From Eubacterium sp. (GTDB lineage: Bacteria; Bacillota; Clostridia; Lachnospirales; Lachnospiraceae): a DNA stretch of 64,000 bases. Shown piece after piece: positions 8,198-18,051 of this stretch. Where the stretch lies: positions 1 through 64,000 of the forward strand of contig JAETSX010000006.1 of assembly GCA_021769425.1 (NCBI GenBank). Direction: 5' to 3'. The first letter of the stretch is position 1, and each line of letters begins with the position of its first letter. The notes beneath the pieces are model-generated. The model did not search any database and was not told where the DNA came from. It worked only from the letters and a program-made list of their open reading frames with translations. A program made the position numbers and the translations under genes.

Positions 8198-9415
8198 ATG
8201 ACAGTATATGACGAACTGGTTGCCAGAGGGCTGATTGCCCAGGTAACGGACGAAGAGGAAATCAAAGAACTGATAAACAACGGGAAAGCCGTCTTTTATA
8301 TCGGTTTTGACCCTACCGCAGACAGTCTCCATGTGGGGCATTTCATGGCGCTGTGCCTGATGAAGCGTCTGCAGATGGCCGGAAACACACCCATTGCGCT
8401 TATCGGCGGCGGCACTGCAATGATCGGAGATCCTTCCGGCAGAAGCGATATGCGCCAGATGATGACAAGAGAAACCATCCAGCACAACTGCGACTGTTTC
8501 AAGGCTCAGATGAGCAAGTTTATTGACTTCTCAGAAGGAAAAGCCATGATGGTAAACAATGCAGACTGGCTGTTGGATCTGAACTATGTTGACGTACTGC
8601 GGGAAGTGGGAGCCCATTTCTCTGTAAACCGGATGCTTTCAGCAGAATGCTACAAGCAGCGGATGGAAAAAGGCCTTAGTTTTCTGGAATTCAATTACAT
8701 GATTATGCAGAGCTATGATTTCTATGCATTATTTCAGAAATACGGCTGTAATATGCAGTTCGGCGGCGATGACCAGTGGAGCAACATGTTAGGCGGCACC
8801 GAATTAATCCGGCGCAAGCTGGGCAAGGATGCTTATGCCATGACCATTAACCTGCTTCTGAATTCCGAAGGAAAGAAAATGGGCAAAACCCAGTCCGGCG
8901 CTGTCTGGCTTGATCCGAAGAAAACCTCTCCTTTTGATTTCTATCAATATTGGCGGAATGTAGCCGATGATGATGTGTTAAAGTGCATCCGTATGCTGAC
9001 GTTCCTTCCTCTGGAAGAAATCGACAAAATGGATGCCTGGGAAGGCTCCCAGCTTAACGCCGCAAAAGAAATTCTGGCCTTTGAACTTACAAAAATGGTA
9101 CACACAGAAGAAGAAGCCAGAAAAGCCCAGGAAGCGGCAAAAGCTTTATTTTCCAGCGGCAACGCGGCTGATATGCCTGCTGTGACTTTGACTGACGATG
9201 ATTTTACGGACGGGGCCATAGACATCCTGAGTCTTTTGGTGAAATCCGCACTTACTTCCTCCCGTTCGGAAGCGCGCCGGGCCGTAGAGCAGGGGGGCGT
9301 CTCTGTAGACGGAGAAAAAGTGACAGACATTAAAACGGCATACAATACCGATCTATTTGCCAATGGCGTGGTTCTGAAAAAGGGAAAGAAGAATTTCCGG
9401 AAGATCTTGAAATAG
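8198..9415 (+). CDS. tyrS: Tyrosyl-tRNA synthetase
   Basis: Class I synthetase of 405 residues that charges tRNA-Tyr. The Rossmann fold carries HVGH (HIGH motif) near residue 45 and KMGKT (KMSKS motif) near 230. The C-terminal S4 RNA-binding domain includes [18 protein letters not shown]. The ATG at 8198 is placed by AGGAGG seven bases upstream; frames extending further upstream run into the T-box terminator. The preceding T-box with a TAC specifier independently confirms the amino acid. Confidence 0.97.
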   Translation: MTVYDELVARGLIAQVTDEEEIKELINNGKAVFYIGFDPTADSLHVGHFMALCLMKRLQMAGNTPIALIGGGTAMIGDPSGRSDMRQMMTRETIQHNCDCFKAQMSKFIDFSEGKAMMVNNADWLLDLNYVDVLREVGAHFSVNRMLSAECYKQRMEKGLSFLEFNYMIMQSYDFYALFQKYGCNMQFGGDDQWSNMLGGTELIRRKLGKDAYAMTINLLLNSEGKKMGKTQSGAVWLDPKKTSPFDFYQYWRNVADDDVLKCIRMLTFLPLEEIDKMDAWEGSQLNAAKEILAFELTKMVHTEEEARKAQEAAKALFSSGNAADMPAVTLTDDDFTDGAIDILSLLVKSALTSSRSEARRAVEQGGVSVDGEKVTDIKTAYNTDLFANGVVLKKGKKNFRKILK

Positions 9416-9498
9416 TATCTGATTTTTTTCTTTCACCATAGGCATAAGAAAAATGCAACGCAAACTTATTGTAAGCATTCAGAAATATCGTTTATCAG

Positions 9499-9596
9499 AG
9501 GCTGTCAAGAAATGGCAATTTACCACAATATATAGATGTAATTTCTGGGATTTCACAACTATATATTGTGTGTAAATTTCATTTTCCGACAGCCCC
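9499..9596. repeat. Palindromic element, family B copy 1
   Basis: Imperfect palindrome whose outer arms read GGCTGTCaagaaatg and cattttccGACAGCC, with an inner core of ACAATATATAG and CTATATATTGT. Related copies are at 21158-21275 and 45756-45856. It sits between convergent tyrS and the HD-GYP gene, where it may also act as a terminator. Confidence 0.8.
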
Positions 9597-9645
9597 TTTT
9601 CATTAACGCCCAGAAAGGCCGTAGTATGATTGAACACGGATTTCT

Positions 9646-10689
9646 TTACAGTTCCCTCATCAATTCCCGCAATTCTTCTTCCGCTTCAAAAAACACATCC
9701 AGCAATTCCGGCTCAAAGCTTCTGCCTTTCTCTTTTTCCATTATTTCAAACGCCTGCTCCAAAGTCATGCCCTTTTTATACTGACGCTCCGACACCAGTG
9801 CATCAAATACATCTGCAATTGCCAGGATTCTGGCGGAAAGAGGAATCTCCTTCCCTTTTAAGTTCTTGGGATACCCGCCGCCGTTCCATTTCTCATGATG
9901 GTATGCTGCCATATCCCTCGCAACTTCCACAAATTCCTGGTCTACGATCCGATCCATATTTTCCTGAATCAATCTGCCCCCTGCTTCTGCATGAAGCTGA
10001 ATCAATTCATATTCTTCCTTTGTCAATGCCCCTGGTTTTTGCAGAATCCGATCCGGGACCGTAATTTTGCCGATATCATGAAGGGGTGACGCCTTTTGAA
10101 TATAATTTATGTATTTTGGAGTCAGCGTTTCTTTGTACAAGCCCTTTTCCTGCATTTTACTAACCAGAAGATTCACATAGGCGCTTGTCCGTTTTACATG
10201 CTCTCCCGTTGTTCCGTCCCGGCTTTCAATTAAATTCGCCATGGTTATAATAATGTCCTGCTGCAGTTGGGTGATTCTCTGAAGCTGCTGCTCCACCATA
10301 TGCTCCAGGTTCTTCTTATATCCCTCCAGTTCCATCGTTCTGCGCACCCGCTGCAGCATAATCGCCGGCACAAAAGGCTTGCCGATGTAATCCACAGCTC
10401 CCATCTGGAAACATGTCTCTTCTGTTTTCTCCGTGCGATCCGCAGTCAGAAAAATAACAGGAATCCCTTTCCATTTCTTGCTTCCCTTCAGCCTGCGCAT
10501 TACCTCAATACCATCCATTCCCGGCATCTGGATATCCAAAAGCACCAGATCCGGTTCATTTTCCTCCAGATAAATGAATGCATTTTCTCCGGAATTCACC
10601 GTCTCCACGTGGTATTCCCCTGACAAAAGGTCTTGTGCAATTACAAGATTCAATTTACTGTCATCTACTACTAAAATTGTTTTTTTCAT
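9646..10689 (-). CDS. Response regulator with HD-GYP output domain
   Basis: Protein of 347 residues. The N-terminal receiver domain (1-120) has VVDDS and the phospho-acceptor Asp in LVLLDIQMPGMDG. The HD-GYP domain (about 150-340) carries HDIGK and HHEKWNGGGYP. HD-GYP enzymes hydrolyse cyclic di-GMP or related dinucleotides, so this probably couples a phosphorelay to second-messenger breakdown. The start at 10689 is set by GGAGAAGG upstream; a longer frame lacks a site. No partner kinase is adjacent, so it is an orphan regulator here. Confidence 0.92.
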   Translation of the reverse strand: MKKTILVVDDSKLNLVIAQDLLSGEYHVETVNSGENAFIYLEENEPDLVLLDIQMPGMDGIEVMRRLKGSKKWKGIPVIFLTADRTEKTEETCFQMGAVDYIGKPFVPAIMLQRVRRTMELEGYKKNLEHMVEQQLQRITQLQQDIIITMANLIESRDGTTGEHVKRTSAYVNLLVSKMQEKGLYKETLTPKYINYIQKASPLHDIGKITVPDRILQKPGALTKEEYELIQLHAEAGGRLIQENMDRIVDQEFVEVARDMAAYHHEKWNGGGYPKNLKGKEIPLSARILAIADVFDALVSERQYKKGMTLEQAFEIMEKEKGRSFEPELLDVFFEAEEELRELMREL

Positions 10690-10860
10690 GAAACCTTCTC
10701 CTGCCACCCTGATTATTTCAGCGGTTCCCAAGAATATTTTGTACTGTTTTGTCACTCCGGCTTTTAAATATCATATGCCAGCAAAACTTCTGAAAGAACC
10801 GCTTAATTTTTCAGCCTTGCCAAAACTTTACCCTATCTGATAATAACATTCTATCAGATC

Positions 10861-10913
10861 TATCGGTAAAAAGGAACCTTTTTCTATATGATTGCATACA
10901 GAAAAAGGCTCCT
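10861..10913 (-). terminator. Rho-independent terminator after GH112 gene
   Basis: Minus-strand stem AGGAGCCTTTTTCT / AGAAAAAGGTTCCT (14 bp, one mismatch), followed by TTTTT, 17 bp after the phosphorylase stop codon. Confidence 0.8.
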
Positions 10914-10929
10914 GTCTGCCTGGACTTCT

Positions 10930-13095
10930 TTATATCTGATACCAGACAATCTCATTCTCTTTTAATGTCAGGGAAAAGCTTTCTCCGTTTCCCTTATAGA
11001 CAATAGTTTCCTGAGGTTCGTAGGTGTTGTTCACCACGCAGAATTTGCCGTTTGCCGGATAAGCATGAACCTCTGCATAGAAGTTACTACTGTACCACCG
11101 GTGAAGATTTCTTTCCTCATGGGCGCTCCACAGAATGGAACGATACAGCAGACGGCTGTTTTCAAAGCTGTAGGGCAGGCCGCTGAAATAAACTGCCCGG
11201 CCTTTTCCGAAATCGTTCACTGCAAGCTGAACTTCTTTTTCTTTCTCCACAAGAATCCGCGCGCCTTCTAAGGCATAGATATTCTTCTGCCCTTCCCCAA
11301 AATCTATCTCGCCTTCGCAGTCCTCGGTAATGAAATGTGTGTGACTGTCCCAGTTGTACTTATCATAGCCCAGGGTAAAGCCTTTCTCCTCCTCTACGCC
11401 GAATACGCCGGCAAGCTGGAAAAAACGCCCATTAGCCTGGTGCCCGCTGGGTTCTCCCACCCCGATAATGCCGCCGCCTTCGTATACGAATTTCTTAACA
11501 GCCGTAACGATCGTCTCGTCACACCACCATTCTCCGCCGGTATGGGCTGTATCTGCACCGCCTATGTTCAGCAGAACATCAATGTCATTTAATATGGCCG
11601 GATCTTTCTTGATATCTTCAAAACTGATAAAAGCTACCTCAAAGGGCGCGCCGGACAAAGCTTCAATTACCCCTGCATAGGAGTAATTCTGTTTCTGGTA
11701 CAGCGCATGATGAACCATATGGCAGCCCCAGGCACGCATTTTTCCCCAGCAGTTCAAAACGGCAACTTTTTTTACGCAATAGGGAACGCAGCCCTTCACA
11801 TTCTCATACAATTCCCGGAACTCTTCACAGACGCTCTTTACATACTCCACAAATTCCGGAAAATCCAATGCCAGCTTCAGGTATCCGCCGTAGCCAATCC
11901 GATCGATGGGTTTTCTCAAGATTGCGCGCCTGGCCGTGACCCAGTTCACTTTTGCCTCTTTCACCGGATCGCCGCCCTCGCAGAAAGTATCCGGGAAGAA
12001 ATAAGGCAGCAGGCGTCCCTCGGTATACTTCACGCCTTCAATATCACTGATTAATCGCAGCGTAGAGCCGTTTCCCACGCTTCCCACTACAGCATCCAGT
12101 CCGATGGACGCAAATTCCTCCAGGAAAGGTTCGGTGCCGATCCAGTGATCTCCCAGAAACATCATGGCTTCCTTTCCGCATTCATGGGTAATATCCACCA
12201 TTTCTCTGGCAATTTTCGCCACCTCTCTGCGCTGGAACGCCTGGAAATCTTTGAACTCTTTGGTGGGAATCCGGTACTGTCCGTTGTAATAACCCTGGTC
12301 GATAATATATTCCGGCCGGAATTTATAACCGCATTCCTGTTCAAACTGCTCCAGAATATAAGGGCTGACAGAAGCAGAATACCCGTACCAGTCCACATAT
12401 TTTTCCCTTGCCAGTTCATCAAAAATCAACGTAAACTGGTGGAAAAAAGTGGTAAACCGAAGCACATTTACATAGGGATGATCTTCTATAAATTTCCGCA
12501 GACGCTTCATGGTAAATGCATGGGTTTTGGGCTGCCGCACATCAAAGGTAATCTGATGCTCCACATTCTCCCAGCCATTGGTTACTGCATTGTACATATG
12601 TACCGGATCCCAGATAATATATGCCAGAAAGCTTACGGTATAATCATGGAAGGGAATGGATTTGAGGATAACCTCTTGCGCGCTTTTCTCATAGCTCCAT
12701 TCCTCTGCCGGCACAACCTGTCCGGTTGTCCGATCAATCACTTCCCACCAGCGGGTGATATCATCCCGGCTGTTGGGCTCTAACATATCCGGGTACAGCC
12801 CTTTCATCAAAGGTATGCGAAGCTCACTGGTTTCTGACATATAAAAAGGAGTCATCACATACATCTGCTGAATTTCTTCCGGGTGGGCTTTGGCCCAGTC
12901 GTTGTCTTTTCTGGTAGTGTAATAAGTGGAGTATATTTTCCCGTCCACATTCTGAAGCTCCTGGGGAAAATCTGTTCCGTCACAGTCGCGGACTGCGTCT
13001 GCCCCCCATTGTTCCATCAATTCCAAAGTCTGCGGAATCACATCCAAATCCGTGGGAATGGTTACCCGTCCTCTCGTTTTACCCATAAAAATCAC
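10930..13095 (-). CDS. GH112 galactosyl phosphorylase (lacto-N-biose/galactosyl-rhamnose type)
   Basis: Cytosolic phosphorylase of 721 residues (718 if the internal ATG at 13086 is used). Family GH112 enzymes phosphorolyse beta-1,3-galactosyl-N-acetylhexosamine (lacto-N-biose, galacto-N-biose) or beta-1,4-galactosyl-rhamnose, giving galactose-1-phosphate. Family signatures visible are the N-terminal IPTDLDVIPQTLELMEQWGA with RDCDGTDFP, and FLGDHWIGTEPFLEEFA in the catalytic barrel. Length matches the family. The start is ambiguous: GTG at 13095 lies close to AAAGGA, the ATG nine bases on lies far from it. A divergent AraC regulator faces it. I cannot tell which galactoside is the substrate. 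Confidence 0.93.
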   Translation of the reverse strand: MIFMGKTRGRVTIPTDLDVIPQTLELMEQWGADAVRDCDGTDFPQELQNVDGKIYSTYYTTRKDNDWAKAHPEEIQQMYVMTPFYMSETSELRIPLMKGLYPDMLEPNSRDDITRWWEVIDRTTGQVVPAEEWSYEKSAQEVILKSIPFHDYTVSFLAYIIWDPVHMYNAVTNGWENVEHQITFDVRQPKTHAFTMKRLRKFIEDHPYVNVLRFTTFFHQFTLIFDELAREKYVDWYGYSASVSPYILEQFEQECGYKFRPEYIIDQGYYNGQYRIPTKEFKDFQAFQRREVAKIAREMVDITHECGKEAMMFLGDHWIGTEPFLEEFASIGLDAVVGSVGNGSTLRLISDIEGVKYTEGRLLPYFFPDTFCEGGDPVKEAKVNWVTARRAILRKPIDRIGYGGYLKLALDFPEFVEYVKSVCEEFRELYENVKGCVPYCVKKVAVLNCWGKMRAWGCHMVHHALYQKQNYSYAGVIEALSGAPFEVAFISFEDIKKDPAILNDIDVLLNIGGADTAHTGGEWWCDETIVTAVKKFVYEGGGIIGVGEPSGHQANGRFFQLAGVFGVEEEKGFTLGYDKYNWDSHTHFITEDCEGEIDFGEGQKNIYALEGARILVEKEKEVQLAVNDFGKGRAVYFSGLPYSFENSRLLYRSILWSAHEERNLHRWYSSNFYAEVHAYPANGKFCVVNNTYEPQETIVYKGNGESFSLTLKENEIVWYQI

Positions 13096-13226
13096 TCATT
13101 CCTTTCGTTTCACTTAGGCACAACTACTAATGAAAATCTATTCTCACCTTTCTCTTTCATTGAATCTAAGCATATCGATAATCAGCTTTCTTTTCAATCT
13201 ATATCTTGCTTTTAATTTTAGATATA

Positions 13227-13255
13227 TTGCTTTTTAACATATGTTATTATAAAAT
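13227..13255 (+). promoter_or_regulatory. Promoter of the AraC regulator with AACATATGTT palindrome
   Basis: TTGCTT (13227-13232), 17-bp spacer, TAAAAT (13250-13255). A 10-bp palindrome AACATATGTT (13236-13245) lies in the spacer, in the divergent region shared with the GH112 gene, and is a candidate operator. Confidence 0.55.
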
Positions 13256-13309
13256 TAGAACCACAGGATCGGATGAGATTTTACCGCAGTGAAAGGAATA
13301 GGTGATTTT

Positions 13310-14158
13310 ATGGGAAACACACGTTACAATTTTACGGAGGAAGCTGCGCCTCCGCTGCCTATCAAACTTCTGTATGTCAGTTCTTCTGCTTACGGCAGGG
13401 ATTGGATAAGTCTGGAACATACTCATTATTTCACAGAATTATTTTATGTGCAAAAAGGCAATGGACGGCTGCATGCGGAGCAGGAAGTCATTCCGCTGCA
13501 GAAAGATGATTTTGTAATTATCAACCCTCATGTGCGCCATACAGAAACCTCACTGGATGATACTCCCATGGAATATGTGATTCTGGGCGTAGAGGGCATC
13601 CGCTTTTCATTTGACGGGCAGAAAGACTATATCACTTTCAGCTGCCAAAACTACAAAGAACCTCTGATGTTTTATTTTACCGCCATGCTGAAAGAAATGG
13701 AAACAAAGCAGAAGCATTATGAACTGATTTGTAAGAATTTGCTGGAAATGTTGATTATCCATCTGATCCGTTTCACTGATTTTCAGTTTGATGTAATTGC
13801 CTCCTCCCCCAAAATCAACCGGGAATGCAGCCTGGTGAAACGATATATCGACGCCAATTATTCCGAAGATCTCAGCCTGGCATTCCTTGCAGAACTTGTG
13901 CACCTGAACAAATATTACCTTGTCCATGCTTTTACAGAATCCTACGGCATCTCTCCGATGAATTATCTGAATGAAAAAAGAATCGGAAACAGCAGAGAGC
14001 TGCTTGCCACTACCGATTACAAAATAGCAGAAATTGCCAGACTTTCCGGTTTTTCCTCCCAAAGCTATTTCTCCCAGAGCTTTCGAAAAAGCTGCGGCGT
14101 CTCCGCGGGGGAATACCGGAAAGCCATGAAGAGACAAAATGCCCCCAAATCTGTTTGA
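13310..14158 (+). CDS. AraC-family regulator, divergent from GH112
   Basis: Transcription factor of 282 residues. An N-terminal cupin-like sensor (about 15-110, with LEHTHYFTELFYVQKGNG and an HVRHTE segment) is followed by two helix-turn-helix motifs in the AraC domain (about 185-280; FLAELVHLNKYYLVHAF and IAEIARLSGFSSQSYFSQSF). The ATG at 13310 follows an AAAGGAATAGGTG site; an in-frame GTG at 13289 overlaps that site and is unlikely. Divergent placement suggests it activates the galactosyl phosphorylase gene in response to its sugar. Confidence 0.88.
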   Translation: MGNTRYNFTEEAAPPLPIKLLYVSSSAYGRDWISLEHTHYFTELFYVQKGNGRLHAEQEVIPLQKDDFVIINPHVRHTETSLDDTPMEYVILGVEGIRFSFDGQKDYITFSCQNYKEPLMFYFTAMLKEMETKQKHYELICKNLLEMLIIHLIRFTDFQFDVIASSPKINRECSLVKRYIDANYSEDLSLAFLAELVHLNKYYLVHAFTESYGISPMNYLNEKRIGNSRELLATTDYKIAEIARLSGFSSQSYFSQSFRKSCGVSAGEYRKAMKRQNAPKSV

Positions 14159-14199
14159 GCATGCTCTCAGCAGCATGCGATTCCTGTTCTGCAGAAAAT

Positions 14200-14979
14200 T
14201 TATTCCAGAATATTCCTGTAAATTTTATAATCTTCTTCCTGGAATACATTGAAAATCACTTTCTCTATCTGGGAATCCGTGCTTAAAAATTCCCGTACGG
14301 TTTCCACAGCCAATTCCGCCGCCCGCTCATGGGGAAAATGAAATTCCCCCGTGGAAATACAGCAGAAGGCCACACTCTTTAATCCTTTTTCGGAAGCAAG
14401 TTCCAGACAGGATCGGTAGCAGCTCTTTAGCTGAGCGCAGTGGGTTTCTTTCAAGCTGCCGGAAACAATCGGGCCGACGGTATGCAGCACATAACTGCAG
14501 GGCAGGTTGAAAGCCGGTGTAATCTTGGCGCATCCTGCAGGCTCCTCATGCCCCTGCTCTTTCATCATCTTATCGCAGGCCAGCCGAAGCTGTATGCCGC
14601 TGGCGCTGTGTATCGCATTGTCAATGCATCCGTGACAGGGCACAAAACATCCCCGCAAAGCGCTGTTAGCCGCATTTACAATGGCATCCGCCTTAAGAAT
14701 CGTAATGTCTCCCTTCCAGAGCACAAGGCGGCTGTCCAACCGGGATACCGGCAAATCTTCGCAGTTTACAATGCCCTTTTCCTCTGCTTCTTCCCTCAAA
14801 TACTGATCCTGCACCTGCTGAAACTCTTCTCCAATGGGCTGGGGTTCCCGGATGTTCATAAGAGTCCGAAGCAGCCGTTTCTGTTTCCCTGTGTCCGAGG
14901 GAATCTCCATCCCTTTATATTGGGAAGACTCTGACAGTAATTCCCGAATTAAAAATACTAATTTCTCGCCGTGCGTCAT
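14200..14979 (-). CDS. Protein-ADP-ribose hydrolase, zinc-type macrodomain
   Basis: Protein of 259 residues with a helical N-terminal extension (1-80) and a macrodomain (about 85-259). The macrodomain has GDIT, then IVNAANSALRGC, then the metal-site stretch CHGCIDNAIHSASGIQLR, and later LHTVGPIV and CCISTGEFHFP. The Cys/His pattern around the ADP-ribose loop is that of the zinc-containing macrodomains of Staphylococcus and Streptococcus, which reverse protein ADP-ribosylation by sirtuin-type transferases. Those relatives lie beside sirtuin and lipoylation genes; here the neighbours are a pRiA4b-like protein and trpB instead. AGGAGG precedes the ATG. Confidence 0.88.
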   Translation of the reverse strand: MTHGEKLVFLIRELLSESSQYKGMEIPSDTGKQKRLLRTLMNIREPQPIGEEFQQVQDQYLREEAEEKGIVNCEDLPVSRLDSRLVLWKGDITILKADAIVNAANSALRGCFVPCHGCIDNAIHSASGIQLRLACDKMMKEQGHEEPAGCAKITPAFNLPCSYVLHTVGPIVSGSLKETHCAQLKSCYRSCLELASEKGLKSVAFCCISTGEFHFPHERAAELAVETVREFLSTDSQIEKVIFNVFQEEDYKIYRNILE

Positions 14980-15005
14980 TGTGAAAAACCTCCTGTATCA
15001 AAAGT

Positions 15006-16685
15006 TTATTCATCCTCCCAGTCCTCATCCCAGTCGGGATACTGTTTTGGCGCTTCTCCTTTGCTCTTAAGAATCACCGGAACTGGGGTATCCTCCTCCG
15101 CAACCCGGAGAACCTTGCACTGGAAAGTCCATTCATCCCCAAAATCAAAGAGGTACAGAAATTTCTTTCCTTTACACAGACCGGCCTGATCCAGAGTATA
15201 TCTTCCAGCTGAACGATATCCGTCTTCTGCTCCCGGAGCATAATAGCAATCTCTGTTGCTCCAACGTTTATTGTCCATAAAAAATCCATAAGCATGATCA
15301 TCGTCAAATTGAAAAGCGTCCTGAATTGCATTATGAAGTTCCTGCAGAGTGCTGTCACCGGAAATCTGAATATGCCGGTAACATCCTGTATACACAGAAA
15401 CGCTGAGCACATAGGATAGATTGGATTTCTTTTTCACCATTTTAAAATCTGACTTCTGAAGTCCTCCCTTTTTTCCTTCGGGATGAAGAAACTGTCCGAC
15501 TTTTTCTCCCACTTCTTCCGGAAGCGCTCCCAACTGCAATATCTTTTCCAGTTCTCCCACCAGCTCCGGCGGCAGATCTTTCAGATTCAATTCTCCATCT
15601 TCCATCAAACCGCTCAGAAAATCCAGAAGCTCTCCCACCTGTTCTTCCTCACTCATGGAAAAATGCCTGAAAAATTCATCCTCTACCTGTTCTAAAACAG
15701 GAAGTTCTTCTTCGATGCTAATGGGAATTTTCAGCTTGCTGCAGAAAATTTCTGCAAAGTCATAGGTGCGTTCATCCCTTACTTTCATCTTCTTCGGGCA
15801 CAGTTTTTCCCGCAAAAGAGCATCAATAAAATAATTCAGAAGTTCCTCCGGATTCTCCCGATAGCTTCCTACCGGCTCTACCGGAAGAATGTAATCTCTG
15901 TCCGCGTTCACTGCCATAAAAACAATGGGAAAATAGGGAGGTTCATCCGGATTGTTCTGCACCGGCTCTGTATACTGGATAATTTCGCATTCCCAGGTAT
16001 CTGATTTTTTCAATTTCTTTAAAGCTGCAATGCCGATTTCATTACAGCTTAAAGGTTTGGGCCAGGAAACCTGTTTCGCTTCCGGAAGCTCCGTCTTCTT
16101 CAATACATATCCGCCATCCTGCAGTTCCAGCATTGGAATCTCCTGCATGTCATGCTCCATCCTGCCCAAACCAAGCTCTGAGGGCATCTTCTCCTCCAAA
16201 AGCTGTGCCATCTTAATTGCCGCCGCCAGCGCCTGGCACAAATCCCCCTGATCTTTCTCAGAAGTCAGATGCCAGGGATAGCAGCCAGGCTGGCATTTCA
16301 CAAAGTTCGGATATGCATTTTTGCCTGAGATCCGGATTCCATGAGCGCGGGCATAGGCTTTCGCCTCCTCCCTCTGCTCCTTGGACAAATCATCCTTCCC
16401 TTCAAAAGCGCATTGCAGGCAGCTTTGGCTGACCACCCTTTCCTGAAATTCAAAGGGAGACAGGTAACTTTCATTGGCATTCATCAGATTCCGCAGACTG
16501 TTCAGCCCTTCTTCCCCGATATACAGCCCCAAAGCGCAATATTCCCCTAAATTCCCCATAATACTGATATAACCGATTCTGCCGTCCGAAAGCTTCACTG
16601 CAAATAATTCGGACTCCCACAAAATTTTCCATAATTTTGTTTTCTTATATTCAAATGCCAATTCGTACAGTTTTTCTAAATTCAT
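15006..16685 (-). CDS. pRiA4b ORF-3-like domain protein
   Basis: Soluble protein of 559 residues. The C-terminal part (about 420-555) is the plasmid pRiA4b ORF-3/IS1096 passenger TnpR fold: LQELHNAIQDAFQFDDDHAYGF followed by YLFDFGDEWTFQCKV. The N-terminal part (1-190) resembles a DUF6930/DUF7309-type domain (IGYISIMGNLGEYCALGLY), and residues 325-410 are acidic and helical. Despite the historical name I see no transposition gene around it. Function is unknown. It starts 20 bp after trpB and ends 26 bp before the macrodomain gene, so all three are probably co-transcribed. Confidence 0.8.
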   Translation of the reverse strand: MNLEKLYELAFEYKKTKLWKILWESELFAVKLSDGRIGYISIMGNLGEYCALGLYIGEEGLNSLRNLMNANESYLSPFEFQERVVSQSCLQCAFEGKDDLSKEQREEAKAYARAHGIRISGKNAYPNFVKCQPGCYPWHLTSEKDQGDLCQALAAAIKMAQLLEEKMPSELGLGRMEHDMQEIPMLELQDGGYVLKKTELPEAKQVSWPKPLSCNEIGIAALKKLKKSDTWECEIIQYTEPVQNNPDEPPYFPIVFMAVNADRDYILPVEPVGSYRENPEELLNYFIDALLREKLCPKKMKVRDERTYDFAEIFCSKLKIPISIEEELPVLEQVEDEFFRHFSMSEEEQVGELLDFLSGLMEDGELNLKDLPPELVGELEKILQLGALPEEVGEKVGQFLHPEGKKGGLQKSDFKMVKKKSNLSYVLSVSVYTGCYRHIQISGDSTLQELHNAIQDAFQFDDDHAYGFFMDNKRWSNRDCYYAPGAEDGYRSAGRYTLDQAGLCKGKKFLYLFDFGDEWTFQCKVLRVAEEDTPVPVILKSKGEAPKQYPDWDEDWEDE

Positions 16686-16705
16686 CTTTCACCGCCGTTT
16701 CTCAC

Positions 16706-17920
16706 TTACAGAAATTGCTCTCCGTATCCGTAATGCTCCACTACATAATCAATATCCTTATCCCCTCTGCCGCTTAAGCATACCAGAATAGAACCCTGTC
16801 CCATTTCTTTTGCCTTCCTCATGGCGTAAGCAACCGCATGAGAACTTTCAATGGCAGGGATAATACCTTCATACCGGGACAGCTTGAAGAATGCTTCCAT
16901 GGCTTCCTCATCTCCCACTGTCTCATACTGAATTCTGCCCATATCATGCAAAAATGCGTGTTCCGGACCAACGGAAGGATAATCCAGACCGCTGGCGATG
17001 GAATAGACCGGAGCCGGCTCTCCCTGTGCATCTTTGAGCATAATGCTTTCAAATCCGTGCATTACGCCTTTTTCTCCATATTTCATGGAAGCTGCATGAT
17101 CACCCAGCTTCTCGCCCCGGCCCAGAGGTTCCACGCCCACAATATCCACCGGATCATTTAAAAAGGGGATAAACATTCCAATAGAATTGCTTCCGCCTCC
17201 TACACAGGCGCATACCACGTCCGGGTCAATTCCCATCATTTCATGAAACTGGTCTCTTGCCTCGTATCCTACCACGGACTGGAAATCACGCACCATCAGC
17301 GGAAACGGATGGGGGCCTAAGGCGGAACCGATACAGTAAATGGAATCTTTGTAATTTCTGGCATAAGACTCAAATGCTGAATCCACTGCTTCTTTCAGCG
17401 TCTTTAACCCATGGCTCACCGGCACTACTTTCGCCCCTAATATTTTCATACGGGTTACATTGGGCGCCTGCTTTGCAATATCCACTTCTCCCATATGAAT
17501 CTCGCATTCCAATCCGAAATAAGCGGCAGCCGTTGCAAGGGCAACTCCATGCTGTCCTGCTCCTGTCTCTGCAATCAGCCTCTTTTTGCCCATAAACTTG
17601 GCAAGAAGCCCTTCTCCCATACAATGGTTCAGCTTATGGGCTCCTGTATGGTTCAAATCTTCTCTTTTCAAATAGATCTGACAGTTTCCAATTTGCCTGG
17701 AAAGCCGTTCACAGTGGTACACCGGAGTGGGCCGCCCCTGAAATTCCCGCCGTATTCTCCGCAGTTCATGAATAAACTGGGAAGAATGGCAAATGGTCTG
17801 ATACGCCTCTGTAATTTCCTCAAAAGCCGGGATCAGTTCCTGGGAAAGATAGGCGCCGCCGTATTCTCCGAAACGGCCTTCTCTGTCAGGATAGTTTCTC
17901 AAATATGTTCTGTAATCCAT
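16706..17920 (-). CDS. trpB: Stand-alone tryptophan synthase beta chain
   Basis: PLP enzyme of 404 residues related to TrpB, which condenses indole and serine to tryptophan. Visible motifs are FGEYGGAYL at the N terminus, [26 protein letters not shown] with the PLP lysine, [10 protein letters not shown], the GGGSNSIG phosphate loop and LSGRGDKD. The start at 17920 follows AAGGAGAAAA. No trpA or other trp gene is adjacent, and the segment after the PLP lysine ([10 protein letters not shown]) differs from the usual INNTLGQALL. It may therefore be a specialised indole-salvage or beta-substituting paralogue rather than the biosynthetic enzyme. Confidence 0.88.
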   Translation of the reverse strand: MDYRTYLRNYPDREGRFGEYGGAYLSQELIPAFEEITEAYQTICHSSQFIHELRRIRREFQGRPTPVYHCERLSRQIGNCQIYLKREDLNHTGAHKLNHCMGEGLLAKFMGKKRLIAETGAGQHGVALATAAAYFGLECEIHMGEVDIAKQAPNVTRMKILGAKVVPVSHGLKTLKEAVDSAFESYARNYKDSIYCIGSALGPHPFPLMVRDFQSVVGYEARDQFHEMMGIDPDVVCACVGGGSNSIGMFIPFLNDPVDIVGVEPLGRGEKLGDHAASMKYGEKGVMHGFESIMLKDAQGEPAPVYSIASGLDYPSVGPEHAFLHDMGRIQYETVGDEEAMEAFFKLSRYEGIIPAIESSHAVAYAMRKAKEMGQGSILVCLSGRGDKDIDYVVEHYGYGEQFL

Positions 17921-18000
17921 TGATTTTCTCCTTCTGCTGAACATTAATTTCTTTCCTATCATATCATATTTTTTCTGAATATGATACTGATTCTATAAAA

Positions 18001-18036
18001 AATCCGGGAATCGAATTAATCTCAATTCCCGGATTC
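18001..18036 (-). terminator. Terminator after the PocR chemoreceptor gene
   Basis: Minus-strand stem AATCCGGGAAT / ATTCCCGGATT followed by TTTTTTAT, about 15 bp after the stop codon. Confidence 0.88.
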
Positions 18037-18051
18037 CAACGGATTTGCTTA

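Noticed and set aside
12145-12783. Plus-strand frame of 212 codons antisense to the GH112 gene
   Set aside because: The GH112 frame on the opposite strand has clear family motifs; the antisense frame lacks a start signal and recognisable domains.
14200-16685. Macrodomain plus pRiA4b-like protein as a toxin-antitoxin or phage-defence pair
   Set aside because: No toxin, nuclease or transferase is adjacent, and the genes follow trpB in one operon; nothing in the sequence supports defence.
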